Below are positions 7,274 to 14,179 of a stretch of 14,179 bases of DNA, in pieces (within the stretch, counting starts at the first letter, position 1; every line of letters starts with the position of its first letter). Under the pieces are notes generated by a model. The model did not search any database and was not told the origin of the DNA. It saw only the letters and a list, made by a program, of their open reading frames with translations. Source of the stretch: Bacteroidota bacterium (GTDB lineage Bacteria > Bacteroidota > Bacteroidia > Chitinophagales > Chitinophagaceae); NCBI GenBank assembly GCA_028877005.1, contig JAGWPI010000392.1, forward strand, positions 1-14,179. Direction: 5' to 3'. A program made the position numbers and the translations under genes.

Positions 7274-9253
7274 TTAATTAGGAAGAATATCTATTATAAC
7301 TGTTCGGTTATAAAACCGATCTTCAGGAAGTATATTTTCAAATGGGGCAGCATTTGCATCTGCGCCAAAACCATACACTTCATACTTAATATTATTTTTA
7401 GTTGACAATGCGCTTTGCAGTATATTTTTTACTGCGTCTGCCCTTTGTTGAGATAATTTAAGATTGTAATTAGCATCGCCAATATTATCGGTATGTCCAT
7501 GAATGATTACGGTACCATTATCAGGTATTAATGGGGCTACAACTGCAGTTAAAAAGTTTTTATAAGAAAGTATGGTTTTTGATTTATCAAAATTAAAAAG
7601 AATAGAATACCTTAAACCCTCTTGTTTAGGATTATCTGCTTTAATTAGGCTTACAGAACTTTCTTTTGTAATAGTATCACCATTATTGGTAATCCCTACC
7701 ATATTTATTTCATAATTACCTTGCGTATTATTACCGAGTATTGCTTTACCGGAAACGGATGCCTGATCTTCAGTATAAGGACCATACTGTTGAACAATCC
7801 CCTTTTCATCAGTAACATTTACCGACCATGATTTCAAGGATTTTTCAGCACCCTCAACATTAAAAAGTACATAACTATCTAATGGATTGTCTTGAACGGC
7901 AGAAATTTGAACCGGTTTTAGAAATGGTGATGTAGCACCCCCTACCTGCATCAATAACTCAGGTGATGAGCTGGAAATATCCACACGATGATCTTCTTCA
8001 TTTAACAATGCTAATTGTTCAGTTGCCCCAGGTTGAAGAGATGGTATAGATGGTTTGCTACTCCCTTCGGTTGTAATTCTTGATGCATCAATACCATATA
8101 CATTTACCAGATATTGTTTAATATTTTCAGCCATTGCTTTACCCTCGGCTATGTTGTTGATTGATGAACCACTTAATAAAATAGCACTTGTGGGATTTGC
8201 CCTTAATCTATCTCCCAAAATATTTAATATATTGTGATAAACTGCTAATTGCCTTGCTGATCTGCCTTGATTCAAATCACTAGGTTGTTCCTGTTGAATT
8301 TGATTTTCTCTAAAATCGGTAGCCTGGTTTTTGTTTAATAATATATAACGGCTAGGTATTTCTGCAGAGCCAACTGTAAAAAAAACTGAGTTAATTAGTG
8401 GGAAAGTTTCCTTCACTTGACGACGATTAGGAACCACTTTTGGAGCCCTTACTGTAAATTGAACATCTTTTACCTGAATAACAATTAGAGCAGGCGCATT
8501 AACAGCCATTGGAAGTGGTGCAGTTGCAATCGGAATTGTTTTTCTAGCTGTTCCAAACTTTAAAGCAATACCTGTTCTTACTGTAAATAGTGCCCATGAT
8601 TCTATAGAACGAGGTTGCTCAAAAAGATCTGTTTGGAACGATGCAAAAGGAGAAAGTGTCATTTGTGTTCTACTTGTTTTTGCAGAAAGCGGAATATCAA
8701 AACCGGCTCCTGCCTGAGCAGATACAACAGTTTTATGAATAGCACTCCAATCTTCATTTTTATCTGTTTGATTTAATTGGGTATAATTAAATGATTTTGA
8801 TATATTAATGCCAATGGTAGGACCAGCAAATACATAAAAAGCAGATTTAAATGGCGATAATCGGATACTAGGTTCAATGGTGATATAGCTTAAATTGGTT
8901 GTTAATGAAGCCGGACAATTACAAGGAGCCATTACAGCATCAAATTTTCCACCTCTATTATCATAAGCTATATTTAGCATGCCGCCCCATGTTTTATTAG
9001 GTCTGTATTCTGCTAAAATAGAAGCATAAGGTTTCACTCCATCACCTTTATGAAAGGCGCTGGGAACAGTTAATGCATTATTGATTTGTTGAGTTGTACC
9101 TCTGTATGAATTAAAATTAATAGCACCAGATTCTCCAAACCACCATACCGGCTGCACCCTTGTAACACTTTGAGCATTGACAGCAATACCTGAAACCAAC
9201 AGGATAATTAGCAGTAAAAATTGTTTTTGTTTATCTATATAATTTTTTGACAT
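7274..9253 (-). CDS. OmpA-family outer-membrane protein with N-terminal beta-barrel-like region and duplicated OmpA-like domains
   Basis: A 659-residue exported protein. The signal peptide is about residues 1-27, cleaved after VNA. Residues about 34-234 show alternating aromatic strands typical of a small outer-membrane beta-barrel (YVFAGPTIGINIS, VRTGIALKFG). A Pro-rich linker follows. Residues about 286-428 look like a divergent OmpA/MotB-like unit (FFTVGSAEIP, GKAMAENIKQYL, EDHRVDIS). Residues about 440-540 form a beta-rich spacer. Residues 548-657 are a canonical OmpA C-terminal domain: LFNFDKSK, IIHGHTDNIGD with D589, LSQQRADAVKNIL with R604, and NRTVII. OmpA domains hold peptidoglycan, so the protein probably links the outer membrane to the wall. 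It starts 62 bases after the stop of the ice-binding-like gene and is probably co-transcribed with it, which suggests a surface partner or anchor role (inference). A hairpin terminator follows. Confidence 0.9.
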   Translation of the reverse strand: MSKNYIDKQKQFLLLIILLVSGIAVNAQSVTRVQPVWWFGESGAINFNSYRGTTQQINNALTVPSAFHKGDGVKPYASILAEYRPNKTWGGMLNIAYDNRGGKFDAVMAPCNCPASLTTNLSYITIEPSIRLSPFKSAFYVFAGPTIGINISKSFNYTQLNQTDKNEDWSAIHKTVVSAQAGAGFDIPLSAKTSRTQMTLSPFASFQTDLFEQPRSIESWALFTVRTGIALKFGTARKTIPIATAPLPMAVNAPALIVIQVKDVQFTVRAPKVVPNRRQVKETFPLINSVFFTVGSAEIPSRYILLNKNQATDFRENQIQQEQPSDLNQGRSARQLAVYHNILNILGDRLRANPTSAILLSGSSINNIAEGKAMAENIKQYLVNVYGIDASRITTEGSSKPSIPSLQPGATEQLALLNEEDHRVDISSSSPELLMQVGGATSPFLKPVQISAVQDNPLDSYVLFNVEGAEKSLKSWSVNVTDEKGIVQQYGPYTEDQASVSGKAILGNNTQGNYEINMVGITNNGDTITKESSVSLIKADNPKQEGLRYSILFNFDKSKTILSYKNFLTAVVAPLIPDNGTVIIHGHTDNIGDANYNLKLSQQRADAVKNILQSALSTKNNIKYEVYGFGADANAAPFENILPEDRFYNRTVIIDILPN

Positions 9254-9315
9254 GATTTTTATTTAAAATTTTAAAATATGCAACAATACACTATTCTAAG
9301 TGGGGTAAATATTAT

Positions 9316-11148
9316 TTAGTTAGGTACATTAATAGTTGTATTAACCATTGTTACAGAAGCACTTAAAGAAATTGCACGACCGTTTAATACAGTTTGTACT
9401 GCATTTCCGGAAGTTGAAAAACTTACTCCTGCTTGTGATATGATTGTTCCGACCATAATTCCACCACCCGCAGCATTAATAGTAGCAGCACTGCCAACAT
9501 ACCAATACACATTTTTGGGTAATCCACCATTAATCATATTTACACTTCTAGCGCCAGATGGTCCGGCAATACCAACAGTTAGGCCTGATGCTGTTTGAAA
9601 TACCCAAACTGCATTTGGATTTCCCATTGCATCGAGTGTAAGATTTCCATTGGTAATTTTAAAAGTTCCACTGGCAGATTTATATACACCAGGTTGTAAA
9701 GTCAATCCACCTAGTTCACCAGCCCCAGGATCAATTCCACCAGGCATAGAAGCAGGAGAAATGCTGTTGTATGCACTTGTTGCATCAAGAAAAGCATTTG
9801 AGGCTATATTAAATGACGTGGCTGTTCCTGGTGCAGGTGGAGCTGTAAAAATACCACCCGTTACCAATCCTACATTTAAAGGTGTTTCAGTATAAACAGC
9901 ATTTGTAATACCATCATGAAAACCAGTAACCAATGTTGATGCAGCAGTGGTACCTATTCCACCATTATTAATAACTGTATTTAATCCCTGATTAGTAATG
10001 CCTGCATTACCACCAAATGCACCAAAAGTAGAAGCAGTGCCCAAAATTGAGGGCGATGGAGGCGGCTGAGCAGTTGTAGTAAATGTCCACACATAATTAT
10101 TAGCTAACGCCTTACCGGTTTGATCTTTTGCGCCTGTTGTTACGGTGGCAGTGTAAACAGTATTAAGCGCTAATGGAGTACTGGGAGTAAAAGAAGCTTT
10201 CGTTCCTGAATAACTTACTACACCCGGTATTAAATTTATTCCCTGTTTAACAAAATATGTAGCCGATGTAATAGTAGTTGGATCCATTACAGTGCTGAAA
10301 GTTGCAGTAATAATTTTATTAATGCCTACGTTAGTAGCACTATCTAATGGGTCGGTTAAAATAATCATCGGAACAGAACTAGTAGAGAAACTCCAATTAT
10401 AATTATTCATTAGAGCATTACCAGAAGTATCTTTAGCACCGGTTGTAATAGTACCTGAATACACCGTATTTGCAGATAATGGTGTATTGGGAGTAAATGT
10501 AGCTGTTACACCTGAATAAGTAACTACACCTGCAATAAGATTTGTTCCTTGTTTAATAATAAATGTATTGGTATTAATAGTAGTTGGATTCATTACAGTA
10601 CTAAAAGTGGCTGTAATAATTTTACCCAGCACTACATTGGATGTGCCATTGGCTGGATCTGTTGAAACAACGGAAGGGGTATTACCTGTATTAAATGTCC
10701 AAACATAATTGGCCACCATCGCATTTCCAGCCTTATCTTTTGCACCGGTTGTTATGGTAGCTGTATAAATGGTATTTACTGCTAATAAACCTGCTGGTGT
10801 AAAAGTAGCAGTAGTACCGGAATAGGTTACAATACCAGGTATAGGTGTAGTACCCTGCATTAATACAAATGTTGTAGTATTAATTGTAGCAGTGTCCATT
10901 ACTTCATTAAAAGTAGCTGTAAGATTAGTAGTTAAAAGAACCTTATTAGCACCGTTAGCGGGAGTTACAGTAAGTACTACAGGACAAACACCAATTATAC
11001 CTGTTTCTTCAATTACTTTTTTACAACTGCTGCCAATAAAAGAGAATAGTAATAATATAAGCCAACTTATATTAAATAATTTAAGATGCCATTTTGGAAA
11101 AAACTGTTTGGCATCCTTAAAGCTTTTTAAAAAAAATTTCTGTGTCAT
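9316..11148 (-). CDS. Lipoprotein with three Big_5 Ig-like domains and a C-terminal DUF3494 ice-binding-like domain
   Basis: A 610-residue secreted protein. A long N-terminal basic region precedes a hydrophobic segment (about 27-39) and lipobox IGSSC with lipidated Cys at 42. Three tandem Ig-like domains of exactly 102-residue period follow (about 56-154, 158-256, 260-358). Each carries the SbsA-like (Big_5) features: P-x-(N/D)-x-(A/T), (T/S)(A/T)TF(N/S)xVMxxxT(I), G-V-x-(T/S)YSGxxAxFTP, N-T-x-Y, T-T-G-A-K-D and W-(T/S)-F. A Pro-rich link (361-366) leads to a DUF3494 domain (about 368-608) with LGTASTFGAFGG, GNPNAVWVFQTASGLTV, NVYWYVG and LNGRAISLSASVTMVNTTI. DUF3494 is the fold of many microbial ice-binding proteins, a discontinuous beta-solenoid. 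Ice binding itself is not proven by the domain. The Ig repeats would act as a stalk projecting the solenoid from the cell surface. The OmpA-family gene follows at 62 bases. Confidence 0.93.
   Translation of the reverse strand: MTQKFFLKSFKDAKQFFPKWHLKLFNISWLILLLFSFIGSSCKKVIEETGIIGVCPVVLTVTPANGANKVLLTTNLTATFNEVMDTATINTTTFVLMQGTTPIPGIVTYSGTTATFTPAGLLAVNTIYTATITTGAKDKAGNAMVANYVWTFNTGNTPSVVSTDPANGTSNVVLGKIITATFSTVMNPTTINTNTFIIKQGTNLIAGVVTYSGVTATFTPNTPLSANTVYSGTITTGAKDTSGNALMNNYNWSFSTSSVPMIILTDPLDSATNVGINKIITATFSTVMDPTTITSATYFVKQGINLIPGVVSYSGTKASFTPSTPLALNTVYTATVTTGAKDQTGKALANNYVWTFTTTAQPPPSPSILGTASTFGAFGGNAGITNQGLNTVINNGGIGTTAASTLVTGFHDGITNAVYTETPLNVGLVTGGIFTAPPAPGTATSFNIASNAFLDATSAYNSISPASMPGGIDPGAGELGGLTLQPGVYKSASGTFKITNGNLTLDAMGNPNAVWVFQTASGLTVGIAGPSGARSVNMINGGLPKNVYWYVGSAATINAAGGGIMVGTIISQAGVSFSTSGNAVQTVLNGRAISLSASVTMVNTTINVPN
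10075..10983 (-). repeat. Three tandem coding repeats of 306 bp (Ig-like modules)
   Basis: The DNA encoding the three Ig-like domains is visibly repeated. For example, a GTAGTTGGATTCATTACAGT-type block occurs near 10575-10600, nearly the same near 10269-10294, and a more diverged copy near 10880-10905. The protein repeats keep a strict 102-residue spacing (P63, P165, P267), so the units arose by internal duplication without later indels. Units 2 and 3 look closer to each other than to unit 1. Confidence 0.8.
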
Positions 11149-11174
11149 TATCTTGTAAGTTTTGTGAAATGTTT

Positions 11175-11209
11175 AATACACAAAGTTGGAAAGATTAACA
11201 CTTTGTATT
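11175..11209. promoter_or_regulatory. Inverted repeat upstream of the ice-binding-like gene (possible operator or leader hairpin)
   Basis: ACAAAGT at 11180-11186 is inverted exactly as ACTTTGT at 11200-11206 across 13 bases. With a 2-base bulge the pairing extends to AATA/TATT on the outside (11175-11209), about 10 paired bases. It lies 27 to 61 bases before the ATG at 11148, in the gap following the AraC regulator. No T-run follows on the minus strand, so a terminator for the regulator gene is unlikely. I favour an operator or leader structure, without proof. Confidence 0.4.
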
Positions 11210-11240
11210 ATTACACATGCAATCAAAAAACTTATAGATT

Positions 11241-11801
11241 TTACAGATTTTCTAAATTATAGCTACGTTTTAGTTTTAATTGTTTGTAAAAAGAAGGCGC
11301 AAGTCCTGTAACTTTTTTAAATTGGTTTGATAAGTGGGCAACACTGCTGTAATGAAGTTTATAGGCAATTTCAGTAAGGTTCAGTTCATCATATAATAAC
11401 AACTCTTTTACATATTCAATCTTATGCAGGATAATATATTGTTGTATTGTAATTCCTTTTACTTCAGAAAAAATAGCAGAGAGGTATGCGTAATCATAAT
11501 TCAATTTCTTCGCAATAAAATCCGAATAATTTGTTTCAGGTAATTTATCCTCAAAATGAATAATTTCTACAATTACATTTTTAATTTTTTCAATTATAAT
11601 ACTCCGTTTATCATCTAATAATTCCAACCCTGATTTTAAAAGATTTTTTTTTAACTCTTTGCGTTGCTCATCAGAAAGATCTTCTAATATTTCTACCATA
11701 CCAAGTTCAACTATTACATATTTTAAACCTAGTGCTTTTAGTTCTTCTTTCACCTTCATAATACAACGAAGGCTAACCATATATTTTATGTATAATTTCA
11801 A
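11241..11801 (-). CDS. AraC-family regulator with HMA-like N-terminal domain (paralogue 2)
   Basis: A 186-residue paralogue of the regulator at 6416-6997. The two share long identical stretches, including SEVKGITIQQYIIL, LTEIAYKLHYSS (one residue differs) and AHLSNQFKKVTGL. The layout is the same: HMA-like fold at 1-65 (KLYIKYMVSLRC, then LGLKYVIVELGMVEILEDLS) and an AraC double HTH at about 95-175. The metal loop again reads M-V-S-x-x-C, with Ser10 replacing the first Cys. The start is TTG at 11801, with an in-frame TAA seven codons upstream and no ATG between; the alternative ATG at 11780 would cut off the first beta strand. It lies 126 bases after the RND adaptor and 92 bases before the ice-binding-like gene, so it could control either. 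Which one is not decidable from sequence. Confidence 0.88.
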   Translation of the reverse strand: MKLYIKYMVSLRCIMKVKEELKALGLKYVIVELGMVEILEDLSDEQRKELKKNLLKSGLELLDDKRSIIIEKIKNVIVEIIHFEDKLPETNYSDFIAKKLNYDYAYLSAIFSEVKGITIQQYIILHKIEYVKELLLYDELNLTEIAYKLHYSSVAHLSNQFKKVTGLAPSFYKQLKLKRSYNLENL

Positions 11802-11927
11802 TATAGAATAGGTTGAATTTTATTAAAGATAAATAAAGTAAGAGAATATGATGAAAAAAATTGTATTAATGGGCGAGGAAAAACGCATTTTCGCTGTATT
11901 AAACCATATTCAATTATTGTTAATTTA

Positions 11928-13052
11928 CTATTTATTAAAAATTAGTTGTTGTAAGTTACTCCCTTCTCTAATCTCTTCATTGGCAGATTTTACCAATGTA
12001 TCGCCTGGAAGTACATCACCAAATATTTCAACATTTGCATTATTTTCATTGCCTAATTGTATGGGAATCCATTTAACTATGTTGTGATGGAGGCATAAAA
12101 CAAAAGTACCTGTGGTAGAATACAAGACTGATGATTTAGGTACTACTAAATGTGTTTCTTTTGTACTTAATGGAATACTTACATCAGCTATCATCCCGGG
12201 TAATAATTTTTTATCAACATTAAAAACATCCATTTCTATGCGTTGGGAACGTAATTTATCATCAAGTGCACCAGCCATTCTATTAATGGTAGCATGAAAT
12301 AAAATATCGGGATATGCTTTAACTTTAAAATTAATTTTACTGTCTGATGTTAAGTATCGTGAATATTGTTCAGGTATTAACACAACTAAACGAAGTTTCT
12401 CTCTTTGCTGCAACACAAACATAGGCAAATCAGAACCCTTACCCGACGGGCCAACATACGCACCCGGATTAACGTTTCGTAAAGTAATAATACCTGCAAA
12501 TGGAGCTTGAATAGTTAAATATTTTTTTGTATCCAATATTTCCTTGTAGGATGCTTTAGCTGCCTGCCATTGTGCATAATCAGACTTTTGTTTGGCCAAT
12601 GCAATATCTAAATCATTTGGAGATATAGTTCCGGGAGTTTTACTGGTTTTTAATAACCGATTATAAGCAGCATTACTTGCAATATACAAAGCCTCTAATG
12701 ATTTTAATTTAGATTCAGCTGCCAATAATTGTGCATTAATTTCAGGTGCTTCGGTAGTGGCTAATAATTGCCCTAACTTTACTTCACTTCCCACATCCAC
12801 TTTTACTTCTTTAACAAAGCTATTAATTTTTGCATATATATTCACTTCCTGAAAAGCAATTAATTCTCCGGGTAATTTTAGTGTGCCATCTAAATGGGCA
12901 TTATTCACAATAAAAACAGGTGTAGCAGAACCTAGTATGCTATCATTTTTACTTTGTACTTCTTTGGTGGTTGGCATACTTCCACAACTTACAAACATTG
13001 CAAACCCGGGAATAATGCATAAAAATATCCAAACTTTACCTATCATTTTCAT
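11928..13052 (-). CDS. RND efflux periplasmic adaptor (membrane fusion) lipoprotein
   Basis: A 374-residue protein with a type II signal: hydrophobic segment at about 7-20 and lipobox FVSC with lipidated Cys at 23. First lipoyl half at about 66-103 (VNIYAKINSFVKEVKVDVGS, then LGQLLATTEAPEI); alpha-helical hairpin at about 104-176; second lipoyl half at about 178-200 (LTIQAPFAGIITLRNVNPGA); beta-barrel at about 216-295, with LPGMIADVSIPL near its end; and membrane-proximal domain at about 300-370. This is the HlyD/AcrA-type adaptor order at normal length. It bridges the inner-membrane RND pump and an outer-membrane channel. Its start overlaps the last 17 bases of the permease gene, indicating translational coupling; ATG at 13046 is an alternative start. 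No TolC-type channel gene lies downstream within the window. Substrate not predictable; the clade could be multidrug or another small-molecule pump. Confidence 0.93.
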   Translation of the reverse strand: MKMIGKVWIFLCIIPGFAMFVSCGSMPTTKEVQSKNDSILGSATPVFIVNNAHLDGTLKLPGELIAFQEVNIYAKINSFVKEVKVDVGSEVKLGQLLATTEAPEINAQLLAAESKLKSLEALYIASNAAYNRLLKTSKTPGTISPNDLDIALAKQKSDYAQWQAAKASYKEILDTKKYLTIQAPFAGIITLRNVNPGAYVGPSGKGSDLPMFVLQQREKLRLVVLIPEQYSRYLTSDSKINFKVKAYPDILFHATINRMAGALDDKLRSQRIEMDVFNVDKKLLPGMIADVSIPLSTKETHLVVPKSSVLYSTTGTFVLCLHHNIVKWIPIQLGNENNANVEIFGDVLPGDTLVKSANEEIREGSNLQQLIFNK

Positions 13053-14179
13053 GTTGATTTTGATCTAATTCAGAAATATAATGTTTACTCATTTTATCAT
13101 GAGGATCTAACGACACAGATTGTGTAGTGGTTTTATTTTGTACCCATGCAAATACCAATGGCAATATCAACAACACTACAAAGGTAGAAGCCAATAATCC
13201 GCCAATTACTGCACGACCTAATGGTGCTGCTTGTGCACCCGCTTCACCCAATCCTATTGCCATAGGCAACATACCCATAACCATTGCTACTGTTGTCATT
13301 AAAATAGGTCTTAACCTGACTGTTGCAGCTTCAATAGCCGATAAAGAAGCATTCCCGTTTTTTAAGCGAATAGCCTCTGCGTTTGTTACCAACAATACTG
13401 TATTAGATATAGAAACCCCTACTGACATAATCATACCCATATAAGATTGTAAGTTTAATGTTGAATGGGTTATTAATAACATGGAAAGTGAGCCAAATAA
13501 TACAGCAGGTACAGTACAGAGAATGACTAATGAAACTTTGAATGATTGAAAATTAGCAGCCAACATTAAAAAAATAACAATGATAGCAGTAATTAATCCA
13601 CTTTGTAAACTGTTTAAAGTATCGGTTAATACCTGACTTAAACCACGTGTTTCTACAAACAAACCCCTAGGGGGCTTACCCAACAATTGTATTGCTTGCT
13701 CTACATCATGTGTTGTAGTGCCTAAATCTTTTTTATAAATATTTGCTGTGATAGATAATGCAGGAATAGCTCCTATATCATCATCTTGGCCATATACAGA
13801 ATCTTCATGAATGGTAGCTACATCACCCAACATTGGACGATTATTTCCGGGTACTAACGGTATTTGATTGATGTCTGAAACAGAAGACATTTTACTTTCT
13901 GGAATTTCAACCTGTACTAAATAACTCAGTGATGTTTTTGGATCAATCCATACATTTTTTTCTGTAAACCTGGAAGATGAAGTTGCTGCTACAAATGAAC
14001 GAGATATTTCAGCAATATTTGTATTCAATTGAGCAGCTCGTACTCTATCTACATGAATATCAATAGCAGGATAATGAATGGCTTCATCTAGCTGCACATC
14101 ACGTAAATATGAAATATTTTTTAATTTTTGTATAATTTTTTGTGCAAATATTTCGTTTTGTAATTTATTTTTCCCAATT
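13036..14179 (-). CDS. RND efflux permease, C-terminal part (5' end outside the window)
   Basis: The open frame runs to the window edge without a start, so about 380 C-terminal residues of a family usually over 1,000 long are present. The first ~170 residues belong to the periplasmic porter domain (YPAIDIHVDRVRAAQLN, YLVQVEIPESKM). Then come the last five membrane helices: SGLITAIIVIFLMLAANFQS, SLVILCTVPAVLFGSLSMLL, GMIMSVGVSISNTVLLV, LRPILMTTVAMVMGMLPMAI and GGLLASTFVVLLILPLVF. The loop GEAGAQAAPLGRAV is typical of HAE-type RND pumps. At the position of AcrB Lys940 (AKNAILIVEFA) this protein reads ISNTVLLVTNA, so the proton-relay Lys is absent. I recall the same in a subgroup with ANAILLVTFA, so this is probably a clade feature, not damage. 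It overlaps the adaptor start by 17 bases. Confidence 0.93.
   Translation of the reverse strand, partial: IGKNKLQNEIFAQKIIQKLKNISYLRDVQLDEAIHYPAIDIHVDRVRAAQLNTNIAEISRSFVAATSSSRFTEKNVWIDPKTSLSYLVQVEIPESKMSSVSDINQIPLVPGNNRPMLGDVATIHEDSVYGQDDDIGAIPALSITANIYKKDLGTTTHDVEQAIQLLGKPPRGLFVETRGLSQVLTDTLNSLQSGLITAIIVIFLMLAANFQSFKVSLVILCTVPAVLFGSLSMLLITHSTLNLQSYMGMIMSVGVSISNTVLLVTNAEAIRLKNGNASLSAIEAATVRLRPILMTTVAMVMGMLPMAIGLGEAGAQAAPLGRAVIGGLLASTFVVLLILPLVFAWVQNKTTTQSVSLDPHDKMSKHYISELDQNQHENDR

Noticed and set aside
9650..9895. Plus-strand open frame of 81 residues
   Set aside because: It lies antisense within the DUF3494 domain and mirrors Gly/Thr-rich codons; no recognisable protein.
11848..12087. Plus-strand open frame beginning MMKKIVLMGEEKR
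   Set aside because: It starts in the gap after the adaptor but runs antisense into the adaptor C-terminus, with no ribosome site or domain; probably chance.
13127..13444. Plus-strand 105-residue open frame
   Set aside because: Antisense to the permease membrane helices; its Asn/Ala/Ile-rich repeats reflect the complementary codons.

Overview
The window looks like chromosome of a low-GC member of the Bacteroidota, probably near the Chitinophagaceae. The evidence is strong A/T bias, almost no Shine-Dalgarno sequences, lipoproteins with short lipoboxes, an OmpA-family surface protein, a DUF3494 ice-binding-like protein, and a single-strand gene layout typical of that phylum. The genus is inference. 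No rRNA, tRNA, CRISPR array or insertion sequence is visible.

Layout. At 1-747 (+) lies the decayed remnant of an alpha/beta-hydrolase (esterase) gene, the only plus-strand gene trace. Everything else is on the minus strand and is read from right to left. At 13036-14179 is the C-terminal part of an RND efflux permease; its stop overlaps the start of a lipoprotein RND adaptor (11928-13052). Next come an AraC-type regulator with an HMA-like N-terminus (11241-11801), a lipoprotein with three Ig-like domains and a DUF3494 domain (9316-11148), and a large OmpA-family outer-membrane protein (7274-9253). A clear hairpin terminator (7212-7242) ends that block. A second, closely related AraC/HMA-like regulator (6416-6997) follows, packed tightly against a PAS hybrid histidine kinase with REC and HPt domains (4406-6406) and a stand-alone receiver protein (3913-4353).

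The left part holds a group of small stress-type proteins: CsbD-like (3519-3758), a 51-residue membrane peptide (3258-3413), YtxH-like (2941-3240), a coiled-coil lipoprotein (2414-2875) and a second small lipoprotein (1925-2368). An MDR-family NADPH-dependent oxidoreductase (794-1798) comes last and converges on the hydrolase remnant.

How they may work together (inference): the kinase, HPt and lone receiver can form a phosphorelay feeding envelope and stress responses. The two paralogous AraC regulators bracket the ice-binding/OmpA surface pair, and one sits directly after the efflux genes. The region reads as an envelope-stress and surface-adaptation neighbourhood, possibly linked to cold or ice. 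The most noteworthy points are the duplicated TTG-started AraC regulators with a half-lost metal-binding motif, the surface ice-binding/OmpA pair they bracket, and a hairpin immediately before the CsbD-like start codon.
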